Positions 1-7,751 of a stretch of DNA of 64,000 nucleotides are shown here, piece by piece. Both the position numbers and the translations under genes were made by a program. Position 1 is the stretch's first letter; each line of letters starts with the position of its first letter. The notes under the pieces are model-generated. The model ran no database searches. It worked only from the letters and a program-made list of their open reading frames with translations, and was not told the DNA's origin. The stretch comes from Pseudomonadota bacterium (GTDB taxonomy: Bacteria; Desulfobacterota; Desulfuromonadia; Geobacterales; Pseudopelobacteraceae): NCBI GenBank assembly GCA_019352135.1, contig JABBNX010000004.1, positions 1-64,000 on the forward strand, read 5' to 3'.

Positions 1-274
1 TTTTTTGGGGCAAAACAACATTTTTCAAAGATCGCTACAGAAGTCTAAAGTCCAGTTTCATTCATAAAGTGTATAAATGAAACATCAAGAAAATAACAGG
101 GAACGAGGGGGTGTTACAAGCATTTTGGCAAAAAAGTAATCTTAACCGTACTTTATTTTTCATGAAGCCGGTCAGCAACGCCTGTGGACTGGGTACTGTC
201 TGAATCTGCCATGTTTTAAAAGTTTTGAAATTTAATTATAAGTCAGCGGGTATCAGAACAAACGGGAGCCATAA
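1..274. other. Leader region upstream of selA; no gene seen
   Basis: I see no convincing gene here. The stretch is AT-rich and holds a perfect 8-bp inverted repeat, gtttcatt (55-62) and aatgaaac (76-83), separated by 13 bases. It could be an operator or the remnant of a terminator from a gene to the left of the window. A possible but weak -10 (tataag, 237-242) lies just before selA. The selA ribosome binding site (gggag, about 266) closes the region. Confidence 0.4.
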
Positions 275-1663
275 ATGAAGCAAGAGCTTTTGAAGCAGAT
301 ACCCAAAGTTGATCGTGTTCTGGCCTGGGATCAGATGACTGCCCTTGCGGCCTCTCATCCCCGGACGGAACTGCTGGCTGCGGTCCGGCAAGTGCTTGAC
401 CGTCTGCGTGGTGCCGTTCGCCACAATTCAAGCGTTGATCTATCCCGTGAACATCTGAGCTTGTTGGTCAGCGCTGAACTTGCTTGTCGCTGCCGGCCCA
501 GCCTCCGGGAGGTCGTTAATGGCACGGGGGTCGTAATTCACACCAACCTGGGCCGTTCACCGCTGGCTTTCGAGGCTGAAGAGGCCATCCGCAGAGTTTC
601 TTGTGGGTATTCCAACCTTGAATACGACCTGTCCAGCGGGGTGCGTGGCAAACGTCATGACCATGTGGAAGGGCTTATCTGCGAACTGGCCGGCGCTGAA
701 GCGGCGCTGGTGGTTAACAACAATGCTGCAGCCGTCATTTTGGCTTTGTCGACTCTGGCATTAGGCAGAGAGGTTATCGTCTCCCGGGGAGAGTTGGTGG
801 AAATTGGCGGTTCCTTCCGCATCCCCGAGGTAATGCAGCAGAGCGGGGCGCATCTGGTAGAGGTCGGTGCGACCAACTGCACCCATGTCCGTGACTACTT
901 TAACGCACATAACGATGCTACGGCTCTGCTGCTCAAGGTGCATACCAGCAACTTTGCCGTGGTTGGTTTTACTGCTGAAGTGTCTGTCGAGGAACTATCT
1001 GTTCTGGGGAAAAAAATCGGAGTCCCGGTCATGGCGGATGCCGGCAGCGGCTGCTTGATTGACCTGGCACCGTATGGCATTCCCGGAGAGCCGACCGTCG
1101 GCTGTTATCTGGATGCAGGTGTTGATGTGGTAACCTTTAGCGGTGATAAACTTCTGGGGGGACCCCAGGCCGGCATCATTGCCGGCAAACGGGAACTGCT
1201 TGAGCCGATGAAACGCCACCCGCTGATGCGAGCTTTCCGGATGGACAAGCTATCCCTGGCGGCGCTGGAAGCAACGTTGCGTCTGTATCGCGACGAACGG
1301 CACGCAATTTGTGAAATCCCGACTCTGCGCATGCTCACGGCAACTCCGGTCGAATTGTCGCGAAGGGCAGACCGGCTTGTCCGTTTACTGCGCCGCCGGC
1401 TTCCCAAAACGGTAACACTGTTGAAACATAAGGGCGAATCCAGCGCCGGCGGCGGTTCACTCCCCTTGCTGTGCCTGCCGACAACTCTCCTCGAAGTCCG
1501 TATCAGCGGGCTGTCAGCCCAACAGATCGAGCAGCGACTGCGGGGGGCATCACAACCGGTGATCGGCCGAATTCAGCGGGAGCGTTTTCTGCTCGATGTC
1601 CGCACCATCCTCGAGCACGACATGCCGGCTCTCGAAGCTTCACTCGGAGAAGTTGCTGCTTAA
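275..1663 (+). CDS. selA: L-seryl-tRNA(Sec) selenium transferase SelA
   Basis: PLP enzyme that converts Ser-tRNA(Sec) to Sec-tRNA(Sec) using selenophosphate, in the cytoplasm. The 462-residue product is the usual family length. The N-terminal region contains the typical 'NGTGVVIHTNLGRSPL' block, and the PLP lysine sits in SGDKLLGGPQ (K292). The ATG at 275 follows a gggag ribosome binding site. The gene converges on selB (minus strand), and selC lies 11 kb away beyond an integrated element, so the whole selenocysteine machinery except selD is in this window. The sequence shows no damage. Very sure of the identity. Confidence 0.96.
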   Translation: MKQELLKQIPKVDRVLAWDQMTALAASHPRTELLAAVRQVLDRLRGAVRHNSSVDLSREHLSLLVSAELACRCRPSLREVVNGTGVVIHTNLGRSPLAFEAEEAIRRVSCGYSNLEYDLSSGVRGKRHDHVEGLICELAGAEAALVVNNNAAAVILALSTLALGREVIVSRGELVEIGGSFRIPEVMQQSGAHLVEVGATNCTHVRDYFNAHNDATALLLKVHTSNFAVVGFTAEVSVEELSVLGKKIGVPVMADAGSGCLIDLAPYGIPGEPTVGCYLDAGVDVVTFSGDKLLGGPQAGIIAGKRELLEPMKRHPLMRAFRMDKLSLAALEATLRLYRDERHAICEIPTLRMLTATPVELSRRADRLVRLLRRRLPKTVTLLKHKGESSAGGGSLPLLCLPTTLLEVRISGLSAQQIEQRLRGASQPVIGRIQRERFLLDVRTILEHDMPALEASLGEVAA

Positions 1664-1843
1664 GAGGCTAGGCGCACATATCTGGATAGCTACTTCTGCG
1701 GCGCCTGCCATATGCGTGTGGCTTTTCCCATGAATGACTGCAGGCGGTGCCATGCGAAAATGAGCGGTTCCTCCGGATATTAACTGCGTACTCTCCTCAT
1801 AGTTCTCTCTTATACATACTTGTACACAGAGGAAACGGCAGTA

Positions 1844-3757
1844 CTACAAGCGTTTCCGTAAAACTCGTTTGTCTCCCACTCTGATGGTAACCTTTTCACT
1901 GTCGAAATGTTCCAAGAGCGGAATGAGAAATTTGCGAGACAGTCCCGTCAGTTCACGGTATTCAGGCGGTGTGATCTCTTCCTTTTCGCGAAGATGATGG
2001 ATCAATTTTTCCCGCAGGCCGTCCAAAACCTCGCTGGCGTAGAACAAATCACTGGATATACGCACCGCATCGCCATTTCTGATCAGGATGGCAATATTAT
2101 CGCGGACGGACTTCTCGTCAAAATGGAAACGCTCCATGAGCTCTTTTATGGTGGGAGGCTCAAGTGCTTTTTCCCGCAAAAATGAACTGACGGCCGACGT
2201 CAGCTCTTCTAGCGAAGCGGTTGTTCGCACAGCCTGGCCTGCCAGCATGACGATGTCACGCTCGGGTATTACCAACCCGTCCCGTTCCAGAGCTGACAGA
2301 ATCGGCGTAAAAAAACGCAGGTCACTTCGCTTGGGCAGACGGGTTTTTAGTTCTTCCTTACCCATTCCATGTTTAAGAGGGTTGGACGCCAAAAATGAAC
2401 TCACCTCATCTACCAATCCATTCTTGAGTGAATCAAAAGAATCTCTGGACAGAAACATGCGTGGTTCACGAGTCATTTGAAGAATATCACCGGTACTGAG
2501 GAGTACTGCAAGTGCCGTCTCTGCGGCCTTGCGTGCGATACCGGAGCGCAAGAGAATATCCTCGAATGAAATTCCGGACAGCTTGCTTTGGCCAATGATC
2601 AGGGCGCAGACTCGCTGGTGCTCCTGGCTCTCAAGTGACTCCAGCAGCATCACCGCTTCTTCACTCCGGCGCCTGCGGCGGGGGGGAAAGGGGTCCAACA
2701 CAACACCGCCGCCTATCGTGGTGGCGGGTGAGGCTATGCGCAGTATATAGCTGTCCCCTGAATTGAGCAGGACCGGTTCAGCCAGTCGCAACTGCGCATA
2801 CGTGCTGTCTCCCGGCTGAATGCTATCACGGTCCAGCAGGATAACCTGAGCTTGAACCTCATAGGTAGCCGAATGAAGTTGTACGCTGGTGCGGTGTTTC
2901 AATTCCCGGGGGGCCGTAGAGAGGTGGTCGAGGCGGACATCCACTGCGCGGGTTGTTTGAAACAGATTGCGTGGAACAACAACGTCTCCTCGCCGCACCT
3001 GATCCAGAGCCACTCCCTGCAAATTGACCGCCAGGCGCTGGCCTGCCAAGCCCTTTTCAACTTTGCTGCCGTGAGCCTGGATGCCGCGAACTCTTCCCTC
3101 CCTGCCTGACGGAAGTAGTTCCAATTCATCTCCAACGGTGATTTCGCCTGAGAGGAGAGTGCCTGTCACCACTGTTCCAAAACCGGTCATGGTAAAGACC
3201 CGGTCAACCGGCAAACGAAAGTACCCTTCACGGCGTTTTTCGGCAACATCGTTTGCCAGGCGGGTCAGGACGGTCTTCAGAACATCGAGACCTTCTGCGG
3301 TACGGGACGAAACCGGCACAATCGGGGCATTTTCCAGGAAACTGCCGGACACGAATTCGCGCACCTCCTCGGTGACCAGTTCCAGCCATTCCCGATCGAC
3401 CATATCGCACTTGGTCAGGGCTACCAGGCCGTTTTTGACTCCAAGTAACCGCAGGATATCCATATGCTCCCGCGTCTGTGGCATGATACCTTCGTCAGCG
3501 GCGATTACCAGCATGACAATATCCATGCCGCCAACACCGGCCACCATCGATCGTACAAATTTTTCATGACCGGGAACATCGATTATGCCGAATCTGATGT
3601 CTCCGGAAAGCTCAAGATGCGCAAACCCCAGTTCAATGGTAATTCCCCGCGCCTTTTCTTCCTTCAACCTGTCCGTGTCGATGCCGGTCAGGGCCCGTAC
3701 CAGTGAGGTTTTACCGTGATCGATATGTCCGGCTGTGCCAAGAATGAGATTTTTCAT
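1844..3757 (-). CDS. selB: Selenocysteine-specific elongation factor SelB
   Basis: GTPase that brings Sec-tRNA(Sec) to UGA codons by binding the SECIS element of the mRNA. The 637-residue product has an EF-Tu-like G domain: G1 GHIDHGKT (10-17), the RGITIELGF switch, DVPGH (60-64) and TKCD. These are followed by beta-barrel domains, and the C-terminal third looks like the winged-helix repeats that bind SECIS RNA. The ATG at 3757 has no clear Shine-Dalgarno upstream. Before the element inserted, selC would have lain about 145 bp upstream on the same strand, so selB has probably lost read-through from selC and needs a promoter in 3758-3900 or in the element. Confidence 0.96.
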   Translation of the reverse strand: MKNLILGTAGHIDHGKTSLVRALTGIDTDRLKEEKARGITIELGFAHLELSGDIRFGIIDVPGHEKFVRSMVAGVGGMDIVMLVIAADEGIMPQTREHMDILRLLGVKNGLVALTKCDMVDREWLELVTEEVREFVSGSFLENAPIVPVSSRTAEGLDVLKTVLTRLANDVAEKRREGYFRLPVDRVFTMTGFGTVVTGTLLSGEITVGDELELLPSGREGRVRGIQAHGSKVEKGLAGQRLAVNLQGVALDQVRRGDVVVPRNLFQTTRAVDVRLDHLSTAPRELKHRTSVQLHSATYEVQAQVILLDRDSIQPGDSTYAQLRLAEPVLLNSGDSYILRIASPATTIGGGVVLDPFPPRRRRRSEEAVMLLESLESQEHQRVCALIIGQSKLSGISFEDILLRSGIARKAAETALAVLLSTGDILQMTREPRMFLSRDSFDSLKNGLVDEVSSFLASNPLKHGMGKEELKTRLPKRSDLRFFTPILSALERDGLVIPERDIVMLAGQAVRTTASLEELTSAVSSFLREKALEPPTIKELMERFHFDEKSVRDNIAILIRNGDAVRISSDLFYASEVLDGLREKLIHHLREKEEITPPEYRELTGLSRKFLIPLLEHFDSEKVTIRVGDKRVLRKRL

Positions 3758-3898
3758 GATTGAAAATTTATGGGAATGCTGCGTCTGAGACTGACACCAT
3801 ACCGGTGCGGTTTTAGGGGGTTTTCACCTTTGTTACACAGTATCTGGTCCTGTTCCATATTGATTTCCGACCGCCTTTTGGAAGACCGACAACAGGAT

Positions 3899-3918
3899 TT
3901 AAATGGGCACATGGGAAT
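3899..3918. repeat. attL of the integrated element (selC 3' end remnant)
   Basis: The sequence ttaaatgg plus gcacatgggaat is the same as the 3' end of selC at 13137-13161, except that five bases (cggaa, the acceptor-stem part) are missing here. The exact 12-bp core gcacatgggaat is at 3907-3918. Just inside, atgggaa (3911-3917) and ttcccat (3926-3932) form an inverted repeat, as core-type integrase sites do. The leftover cannot be a tRNA. Confidence 0.75.
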
Positions 3919-4325
3919 ACAAAAGTTCCCATATACGCTTAGATTAATTAAGTTATTTGCAATGTTATTTTGCTAGATACACCTAAAGTTACACCTAAAA
4001 GTTTCTGTCTATCATGATTTTACGTCAAAACTTGCAGCTGCAATATACTGGAACAGTGGTGACATTCCAATAAGAAACTGCACGGGGAAAAATATCACTA
4101 AAAGGTTTTGTGTATCTGATTTTGTTGCGGTTGTTTTTCTCCAGCTGAGTGCGGTCCCAATATGTTTTTCTGGCCGCGATTGCCATGGGGAGGGGTGGCA
4201 TGAGACGCGCTGCGCCGCTACGGTCACCTCTCTCACTGGGTGCGACAAATTTCCAGAGACTGTTAATCCCTCCGGAGTGTTGACAATGCCCATGTAACCG
4301 ATATACTCACGCCAGAGGTGTCACT
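3919..4325. other. Left end of the element: integrase arm-site motifs and promoter, no gene
   Basis: 407 bases without a credible gene. Two acaccta motifs (around 3980-3986 and 3991-3997, the second as agttacaccta) match those at the integrase end and are likely arm-type sites. A long imperfect hairpin lies around 4190-4240 (ggggtgg paired with tcacctct). A minus-strand ORF at 4012-4293 has no family resemblance and no ribosome binding site, so I leave it out. Confidence 0.5.
4280..4307 (+). promoter_or_regulatory. Sigma-70-type promoter of the secreted-protein gene
   Basis: The perfect -35 ttgaca (4280-4285), a 16-base spacer and the -10 tatact (4302-4307) predict a start near 4314. The ribosome binding site gaggtg and the ATG at 4326 follow directly. 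This gives the first left-arm gene its own promoter, independent of the element's main operon. Confidence 0.65.
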
Positions 4326-4679
4326 ATGAAAATGCTATTTTTATCTTCATTAACGATTTTCGGTTTGTCTATATTTGCTACTACTAAAACCTATGGTTAT
4401 TCTAATTTTGACTCAGTACACAAATATCCGTCTATGGACTGCCATAGTCCTTCTTCGCCACCGATAAGGTCAGAAAGGTTTAGGTATCGATCTCAAATTG
4501 ATGAGTACAACCAGCAAGTTGATCAATATAACTCAGATGTTTATAACTACTTAAGATGCATTAAAGATTATATAGTTGCCGCAGACAATGACATAATAAC
4601 AATTCAGAAGAACAGTGAAGAAGCGGCTAGGAGAGCCGAAGAATACTATTATCCCTTGCCATATGTAAATAGCCGGTGA
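4326..4679 (+). CDS. Small secreted protein of unknown function (element cargo)
   Basis: A 117-residue protein of no family I recognise. The first 24 residues look like a signal peptide (MKMLFLSS, a hydrophobic core ending near TYG), so it is probably periplasmic or secreted. The mature part is polar, starts with a Ser/Pro-rich stretch, has two cysteines (MDCHS and LRCIK) that could form a disulphide, and ends in a helix-prone segment rich in Asp, Glu, Asn and Tyr. The gene is markedly AT-rich compared with the host genes. It has its own good promoter (4280-4307) and a short hairpin just after its stop (4681-4697). Its position in the left arm suggests an accessory 'moron' gene, possibly acting at the envelope. 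Confidence 0.65.
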   Translation: MKMLFLSSLTIFGLSIFATTKTYGYSNFDSVHKYPSMDCHSPSSPPIRSERFRYRSQIDEYNQQVDQYNSDVYNYLRCIKDYIVAADNDIITIQKNSEEAARRAEEYYYPLPYVNSR

Positions 4680-4680
4680 T

Positions 4681-4697
4681 TGGTCTGCGTCAGACCA
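4681..4697. terminator. Hairpin after the secreted-protein gene
   Basis: tggtctg and cagacca form a perfect 7-bp stem around a 3-base loop directly after the stop codon. No T-run follows at once (the nearest is at about 4713), so it may be a 3'-end stabiliser rather than a full intrinsic terminator. Confidence 0.4.
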
Positions 4698-4849
4698 TTG
4701 GCGGAAATGTCCTTTTTCAGAGATTCAAACGATTCGCTGTCCATTATTAACCCATTCCCGCAACAGGTATTCTGTTAAATTCAACAGGTAAATATTTGAT
4801 TTTGTTGATGTTTTTCTATTGACGCCCTCTTTCCCCTGTGTTAGCTTCC

Positions 4850-5011
4850 CGTTTATCCGCACTTACTAAAGCTTCTCCCCTGCTTCCCCCGGCGACTAAT
4901 ACAACGCTACGGGATACATCAACGCCCCCGGTTTCCGCTGAGTGCGTTGGTAGGATGTGCCCTTACCGCAAGGAGGGCAGCACGTAAGTGCGGATAGTCC
5001 TACCGGCGCAC
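4850..5011 (+). ncRNA. Candidate structured RNA, class unknown
   Basis: There is no ORF of note in 4680-5050, but the second half is dense in complementary segments. gtgcg (4942-4946) plus ggtagga (4949-4955) pair with tcctacc (4998-5004) plus cgcac (5007-5011). Inside this, gccc (4959-4962) pairs with gggc (4975-4978). A 13-base segment tatccgcacttac (4854-4866) is perfectly complementary to gtaagtgcggata (4984-4996), which would cross the outer helix as a pseudoknot or act as an alternative fold. caacgc (4920-4925) and gcgttg (4944-4949) also pair. It lies just upstream of the small coupled ORFs, so it could be their leader or an independent RNA. The strand is uncertain. Confidence 0.45.
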
Positions 5012-5050
5012 TCTTATAGTGTCTGGAATCCAAGTTAAGGGGTGTGCAGT

Positions 5051-5251
5051 ATGCAGAAAAACGAACAGTATAAGCGTCTTGAACAAGAGAGACCCGAAGC
5101 AATCAAGGCAGGCATCACTTATGGGGGGCAGGTTGTCCCGTTGGTTGATATGGGGGATTTATCGGCGCTTTCTATTCTCAACCGTGGGAGCTGGTGGGAG
5201 CAAGAAACACTCCGCAATAAATCGGTCGTAATGGCCGGGGGTGCGGCATGA
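5051..5251 (+). CDS. Small element protein 1 of a coupled cluster
   Basis: A 66-residue protein from the ATG at 5051, chosen because aagggg lies 8 bases upstream; an in-frame GTG at 5042 would overlap that site. It is charged at the N-terminus (QKNEQYKRLEQERPE) and has a central VVPLVDMGDLSALSIL segment and a WW pair. I know of no family for it. It ends in VMAGGAA, and its stop overlaps the next start (ATGA at 5248-5251), so the two are translationally coupled. The same C-terminal motif ends the next ORF. It is probably an accessory or regulatory protein of the satellite. Confidence 0.55.
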   Translation: MQKNEQYKRLEQERPEAIKAGITYGGQVVPLVDMGDLSALSILNRGSWWEQETLRNKSVVMAGGAA

Positions 5252-5427
5252 AAAAAGATAACGTTCACCAGGATCTTTTCAGATGGTTATTACAAGATTT
5301 CAAGCCAGGTACAAGGATCGTCGTGTTAAAAGCAGCGATCAAGTACATGGATGATCATACGCAGGCATCCCTAAACGAATTTAAGCGGATAGGTCGCGCT
5401 TGTGTAATGCCAGGGGGTGCAGCATGA
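5248..5427 (+). CDS. Small element protein 2 of a coupled cluster
   Basis: A 59-residue protein whose ATG overlaps the preceding stop and whose own stop overlaps the next ATG (5424). It starts MKKDNVHQDLFRWLLQDF and ends CVMPGGAA, almost the same tail as the protein before it. The tail-encoding DNA, gtaatg followed by a gggggtgc ribosome binding site and atga, is repeated in both, so the tail is largely a by-product of a duplicated ribosome-binding module. I recognise no function. Confidence 0.5.
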   Translation: MKKDNVHQDLFRWLLQDFKPGTRIVVLKAAIKYMDDHTQASLNEFKRIGRACVMPGGAA

Positions 5428-5579
5428 CCATCGAAGAAATGATAGCAGAATTGATTCAGTTGAGATCGATACACGGAAAAGACGCCAGAATACTAGCCAA
5501 CCACGGTGAAACAGCAACACCTTATTTTATCCCGCCTGGTGACGGATGTCCCGGCTATATTTCACTAGAAAGCGAGTAA
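5424..5579 (+). CDS. Small element protein 3 of a coupled cluster
   Basis: A 51-residue protein starting MTIEEMIAELIQLRSIHG, with a helical N-terminus and a Gly/Pro-rich C-terminal part (FIPPGDGCPGYISLE). Its ATG overlaps the upstream stop (ATGA), and the next gene starts 4 bases after its TAA, giving a chain of four tightly coupled genes. I recognise no function. The case rests on coupling and the ribosome binding site, not on homology. Confidence 0.5.
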   Translation: MTIEEMIAELIQLRSIHGKDARILANHGETATPYFIPPGDGCPGYISLESE

Positions 5580-5583
5580 GAAC

Positions 5584-5835
5584 ATGACACGCATCGCAGG
5601 GACCAAAAACAGTACCAACCCGCCCGACGGCATTGAAGCCGCCCGCAAGATGGCGAGAATCAAGGCACACGAAGCCGCCCCCGTATGGGGACTAGACCGA
5701 GTAGAGATATCGCGCTACTGCAACCGGGGAGAAATCCCCGGAGCGGTAAAACTCGGGCGGATCTGGTACGTGACCCCAGCAGGAATGGATAAGCTGTTTG
5801 AAGCAAAGAAAAACAGGGTGCGGCGCCAGGTGTGA
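5584..5835 (+). CDS. Helix-turn-helix (excisionase/MerR-like) protein
   Basis: An 83-residue basic protein. The middle part (about residues 35-75) reads WGLDRVEISRYCNRGEIPGAVKLG and then IWYVTPAGMDKL, the pattern of the helix-turn-helix 17 / excisionase family: a short HTH that reads the DNA, then a strand carrying a W or Y and a 'P..G/A...L' helix. Such proteins act as excisionases or transcription regulators on mobile elements. It lies last in the cluster of four small genes, far from the integrase, so it may regulate the left arm rather than excision. The start at 5584 is coupled to the stop of the previous ORF. Confidence 0.6.
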   Translation: MTRIAGTKNSTNPPDGIEAARKMARIKAHEAAPVWGLDRVEISRYCNRGEIPGAVKLGRIWYVTPAGMDKLFEAKKNRVRRQV

Positions 5836-5862
5836 ATCTTCCGGCCGTCAGAGCATCCATCC

Positions 5863-5890
5863 TTGACATTGAAATTTATATATGTAGACT
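5863..5890 (+). promoter_or_regulatory. Putative promoter of the lipoprotein gene
   Basis: The -35 ttgaca (5863-5868), a 16-base spacer and the -10 tagact (5885-5890) have the same spacing and the same 'act' -10 ending as the promoter at 4280. The gaggtg ribosome binding site and ATG follow at 5901-5912. The two left-arm cargo genes thus have matching expression signals. Confidence 0.5.
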
Positions 5891-5911
5891 CGCTCATAAA
5901 GAGGTGTTGCC

Positions 5912-6328
5912 ATGGAAAAGCTACTCGTATTTGCCGCCGTTGTTTTCCTTTCAGGTTGCGCAGGAACACCACGCCCCACCACAACAGATTTATCAAGCGG
6001 CATGACTCGCCAGGAAGTGCTGCAGAAGTACGTACAACCGGTGAACGCTACCATGTCGAATGGTACGGATTACCTGATTTACAAATTTAATGATCACGCT
6101 TATGGCCGGGACGATAATTCTTACGCCCTTGGTTTCCAGAATAACAGGCTTGTGAGTGTCGCGCCACTACCGGAGGATCAACAAGAAATGGGGCCGATTG
6201 ATAGGGTTTTGCGCTCACGCCGACACTCTGTAAACTATGGCAATTCTTACATAGAAACCCCCGACGCATACGGGCCCGGTGTACATATGGATCAATACGG
6301 CCGGCCTGTGCGAGTAGTCCCTCAATAG
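5912..6328 (+). CDS. Small lipoprotein of unknown function (element cargo)
   Basis: A 138-residue protein with a clear type II signal: MEKLLVFAAVVF then the lipobox LSGC, with the lipidated Cys at position 16 followed by AG, so it is probably carried to the outer membrane. The mature part starts with a Thr/Pro linker, then 'LSSGMTRQEVLQKYVQP', which resembles the small outer-membrane SmpA/BamE-like fold's 'G.t..qv...lG.P' opening, and ends in a His/Asp/Gly-rich tail. The BamE-like reading is only a resemblance. It has its own promoter (5863) and is followed by two terminators. Surface cargo on satellites and prophages often changes phage sensitivity, which would be one testable role. Confidence 0.7.
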   Translation: MEKLLVFAAVVFLSGCAGTPRPTTTDLSSGMTRQEVLQKYVQPVNATMSNGTDYLIYKFNDHAYGRDDNSYALGFQNNRLVSVAPLPEDQQEMGPIDRVLRSRRHSVNYGNSYIETPDAYGPGVHMDQYGRPVRVVPQ

Positions 6329-6345
6329 ATCTAATCTTGAACAGG

Positions 6346-6385
6346 AAAGGCACGAAACCATATTACGGTGGTCACGTGCCTTTTT
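6346..6385 (+). terminator. Intrinsic terminator after the lipoprotein gene
   Basis: aaaggcacg (6346-6354) and cgtgcc (6375-6380) form the stem, followed by ttttt (6381-6385). It lies 18 bases after the lipoprotein stop. Confidence 0.75.
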
Positions 6386-6430
6386 ACTGATTGGTCCCCG
6401 CCCTTTTTGCGTTATTCGTTATTACCGGCG

Positions 6431-6456
6431 CCCGGCCATGCTTCCGGGTTTTTTAC
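6431..6456 (+). terminator. Second intrinsic terminator sharing the same 3' tail
   Basis: cccgg (6431-6435) and ccggg (6444-6448) form a stem followed by six T. The 3' tail tttttactgattggt is the same as that after the first terminator (6381-6395), so the unit looks partly duplicated. Confidence 0.6.
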
Positions 6457-6787
6457 TGATTGGTGTTCTGGTGCATGGCATAAAATAAGGCCGGGATCCC
6501 CAGGGGAGGGAAACCGGCCGTTTCCATATTCACCCTTGTCCGTAAAGGTGCCGTGTCAGGAACACCATGGAAATTCTCAATTCGGGGAAATCCAGTTTTC
6601 TGAGAAAATTCATGGTGCGCTGGCCGTTTTCCTCTTTGTCCCCGTCTGATCTATACCGAGCAGAAAAACTGGCCGGCCATGTTTGGCATGGTTCAAACAG
6701 TGTGCAAAATCCTTCCTGCTGATAGAAAATACACCCTGGTCCGCAGGAGGTCACGACACCCCGTTTCCAATGACATCCGCTCATGGT
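6457..6787. other. Hairpin-rich spacer between convergent arms of the element
   Basis: No gene. ggccgg (6489-6494) and ccggcc (6513-6518) form one stem. caccatggaaattctca (6563-6579) and tgagaaaattcatggtg (6601-6617) form another long imperfect stem. The left-arm (+) and main (-) operons converge here, so these hairpins probably end transcription from both sides. Confidence 0.45.
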
Positions 6788-7624
6788 TTAAACTCCTACG
6801 TTTATTGATTGTCCGAAGCTGCTGGAACCGGAAGTCTGGCCGCCGGTGTTGTTCCATAGGCCCTGCAGATATTCAAGCGGTTTCCATCCTGCCTGATAGG
6901 AATTATTAGCATTGGTCACGTTGAAATTATTGGCGGCTTGCGCCCCTGCCTGGTTGTAGGCGTTTTGTGCTGTGGCCTGGTCTGCTCCTGCCTTTTCATA
7001 AGCACCTGAATAGGCCGCATTGGTGTCGTTTGCTGCTTGCAGTGCCAGCCCTGACGACCAGAGCCCCCGCTTGGCGAGGTTGTTGTCCAGTGCCTGCATG
7101 TCCTTGCCTTTGGCATAATCGAGCCCCTGTGTGTAGCCTCCAGCCTGGAATGCTCCCCCGCTTTGATACTGCGGTGTTTGATAGACAGGGAGATTTATTC
7201 CGCCTGGGTCTGCTGCGCCGGTCGGCATATTCACCGTTGGGTCAGGGGCTTGAAAGTATGCTTTAATACCTTCCATCCCGTTTGCAAACTCCTTGCCGGG
7301 GTCTAATCCGGGGATAAGGGGTGGACTATAGGCTTTCCCTCCTTTGTCATAAGTAGATGAGTTACCGGTTGCATCGTAAAGACTGCCCCATGCACCCGGG
7401 GTGTATCCTGTTTGCATTTGCCCGGGAGCCTGGCTGTTGGTGGCAATGGGGTTAAACGTCGCATTGGACGCGTTCGACATGCTGCCTGTGCCGCCGTATG
7501 GCAGGCCGCTCTGGGTGTAGGTGTTGAGGATGTTACCGATTGAGGAACGGTAAAGGTCCTGCCGCTCTGCCGCTGTTAGTGGTTTGCTCGCTGTCTGACT
7601 GCTGGTTGTGCTTTCTCCGCCCAT
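6788..7624 (-). CDS. Virion-like Ala/Gly/Asn-rich protein (possible DNA-injection or internal virion protein)
   Basis: A 278-residue protein, low in charge, rich in Ala, Gly, Asn, Gln, Ser and Thr, with no cysteine. It opens with a Ser/Thr/Gln-rich stretch, then LTAAERQDLYRSSIGNIL, and the C-terminal half has a segment ALDNNLAKRGLWSSGLALQA followed by repeats of Ala-Asn-Gln helix. This resembles minor virion or DNA-ejection proteins of podovirus- and siphovirus-type phages as I remember them; it is a weak, composition-based assignment. The ATG is preceded by aaaggag. It is the last gene of the main operon, after the small terminase. If it is a virion protein, the satellite alters or builds part of the particle that carries it. 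Confidence 0.55.
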   Translation of the reverse strand: MGGESTTSSQTASKPLTAAERQDLYRSSIGNILNTYTQSGLPYGGTGSMSNASNATFNPIATNSQAPGQMQTGYTPGAWGSLYDATGNSSTYDKGGKAYSPPLIPGLDPGKEFANGMEGIKAYFQAPDPTVNMPTGAADPGGINLPVYQTPQYQSGGAFQAGGYTQGLDYAKGKDMQALDNNLAKRGLWSSGLALQAANDTNAAYSGAYEKAGADQATAQNAYNQAGAQAANNFNVTNANNSYQAGWKPLEYLQGLWNNTGGQTSGSSSFGQSINVGV

Positions 7625-7751
7625 AATGATTCTCCTTTCTGTTCTTTCAATTGAACTGGTTTGGTTACTGGCATCTGTCCTCTTCCAATCTGTGCATTCA
7701 TGTCATAGTCCCCCCCTTATGCTGCAGTTATTCCCCCGGTCGCCGGCACTC

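Noticed and set aside
4012-4293. 93-codon minus-strand frame at the left end of the element
   Set aside because: No ribosome binding site, odd composition and no known family; it covers arm-site motifs and the promoter of the gene at 4326.
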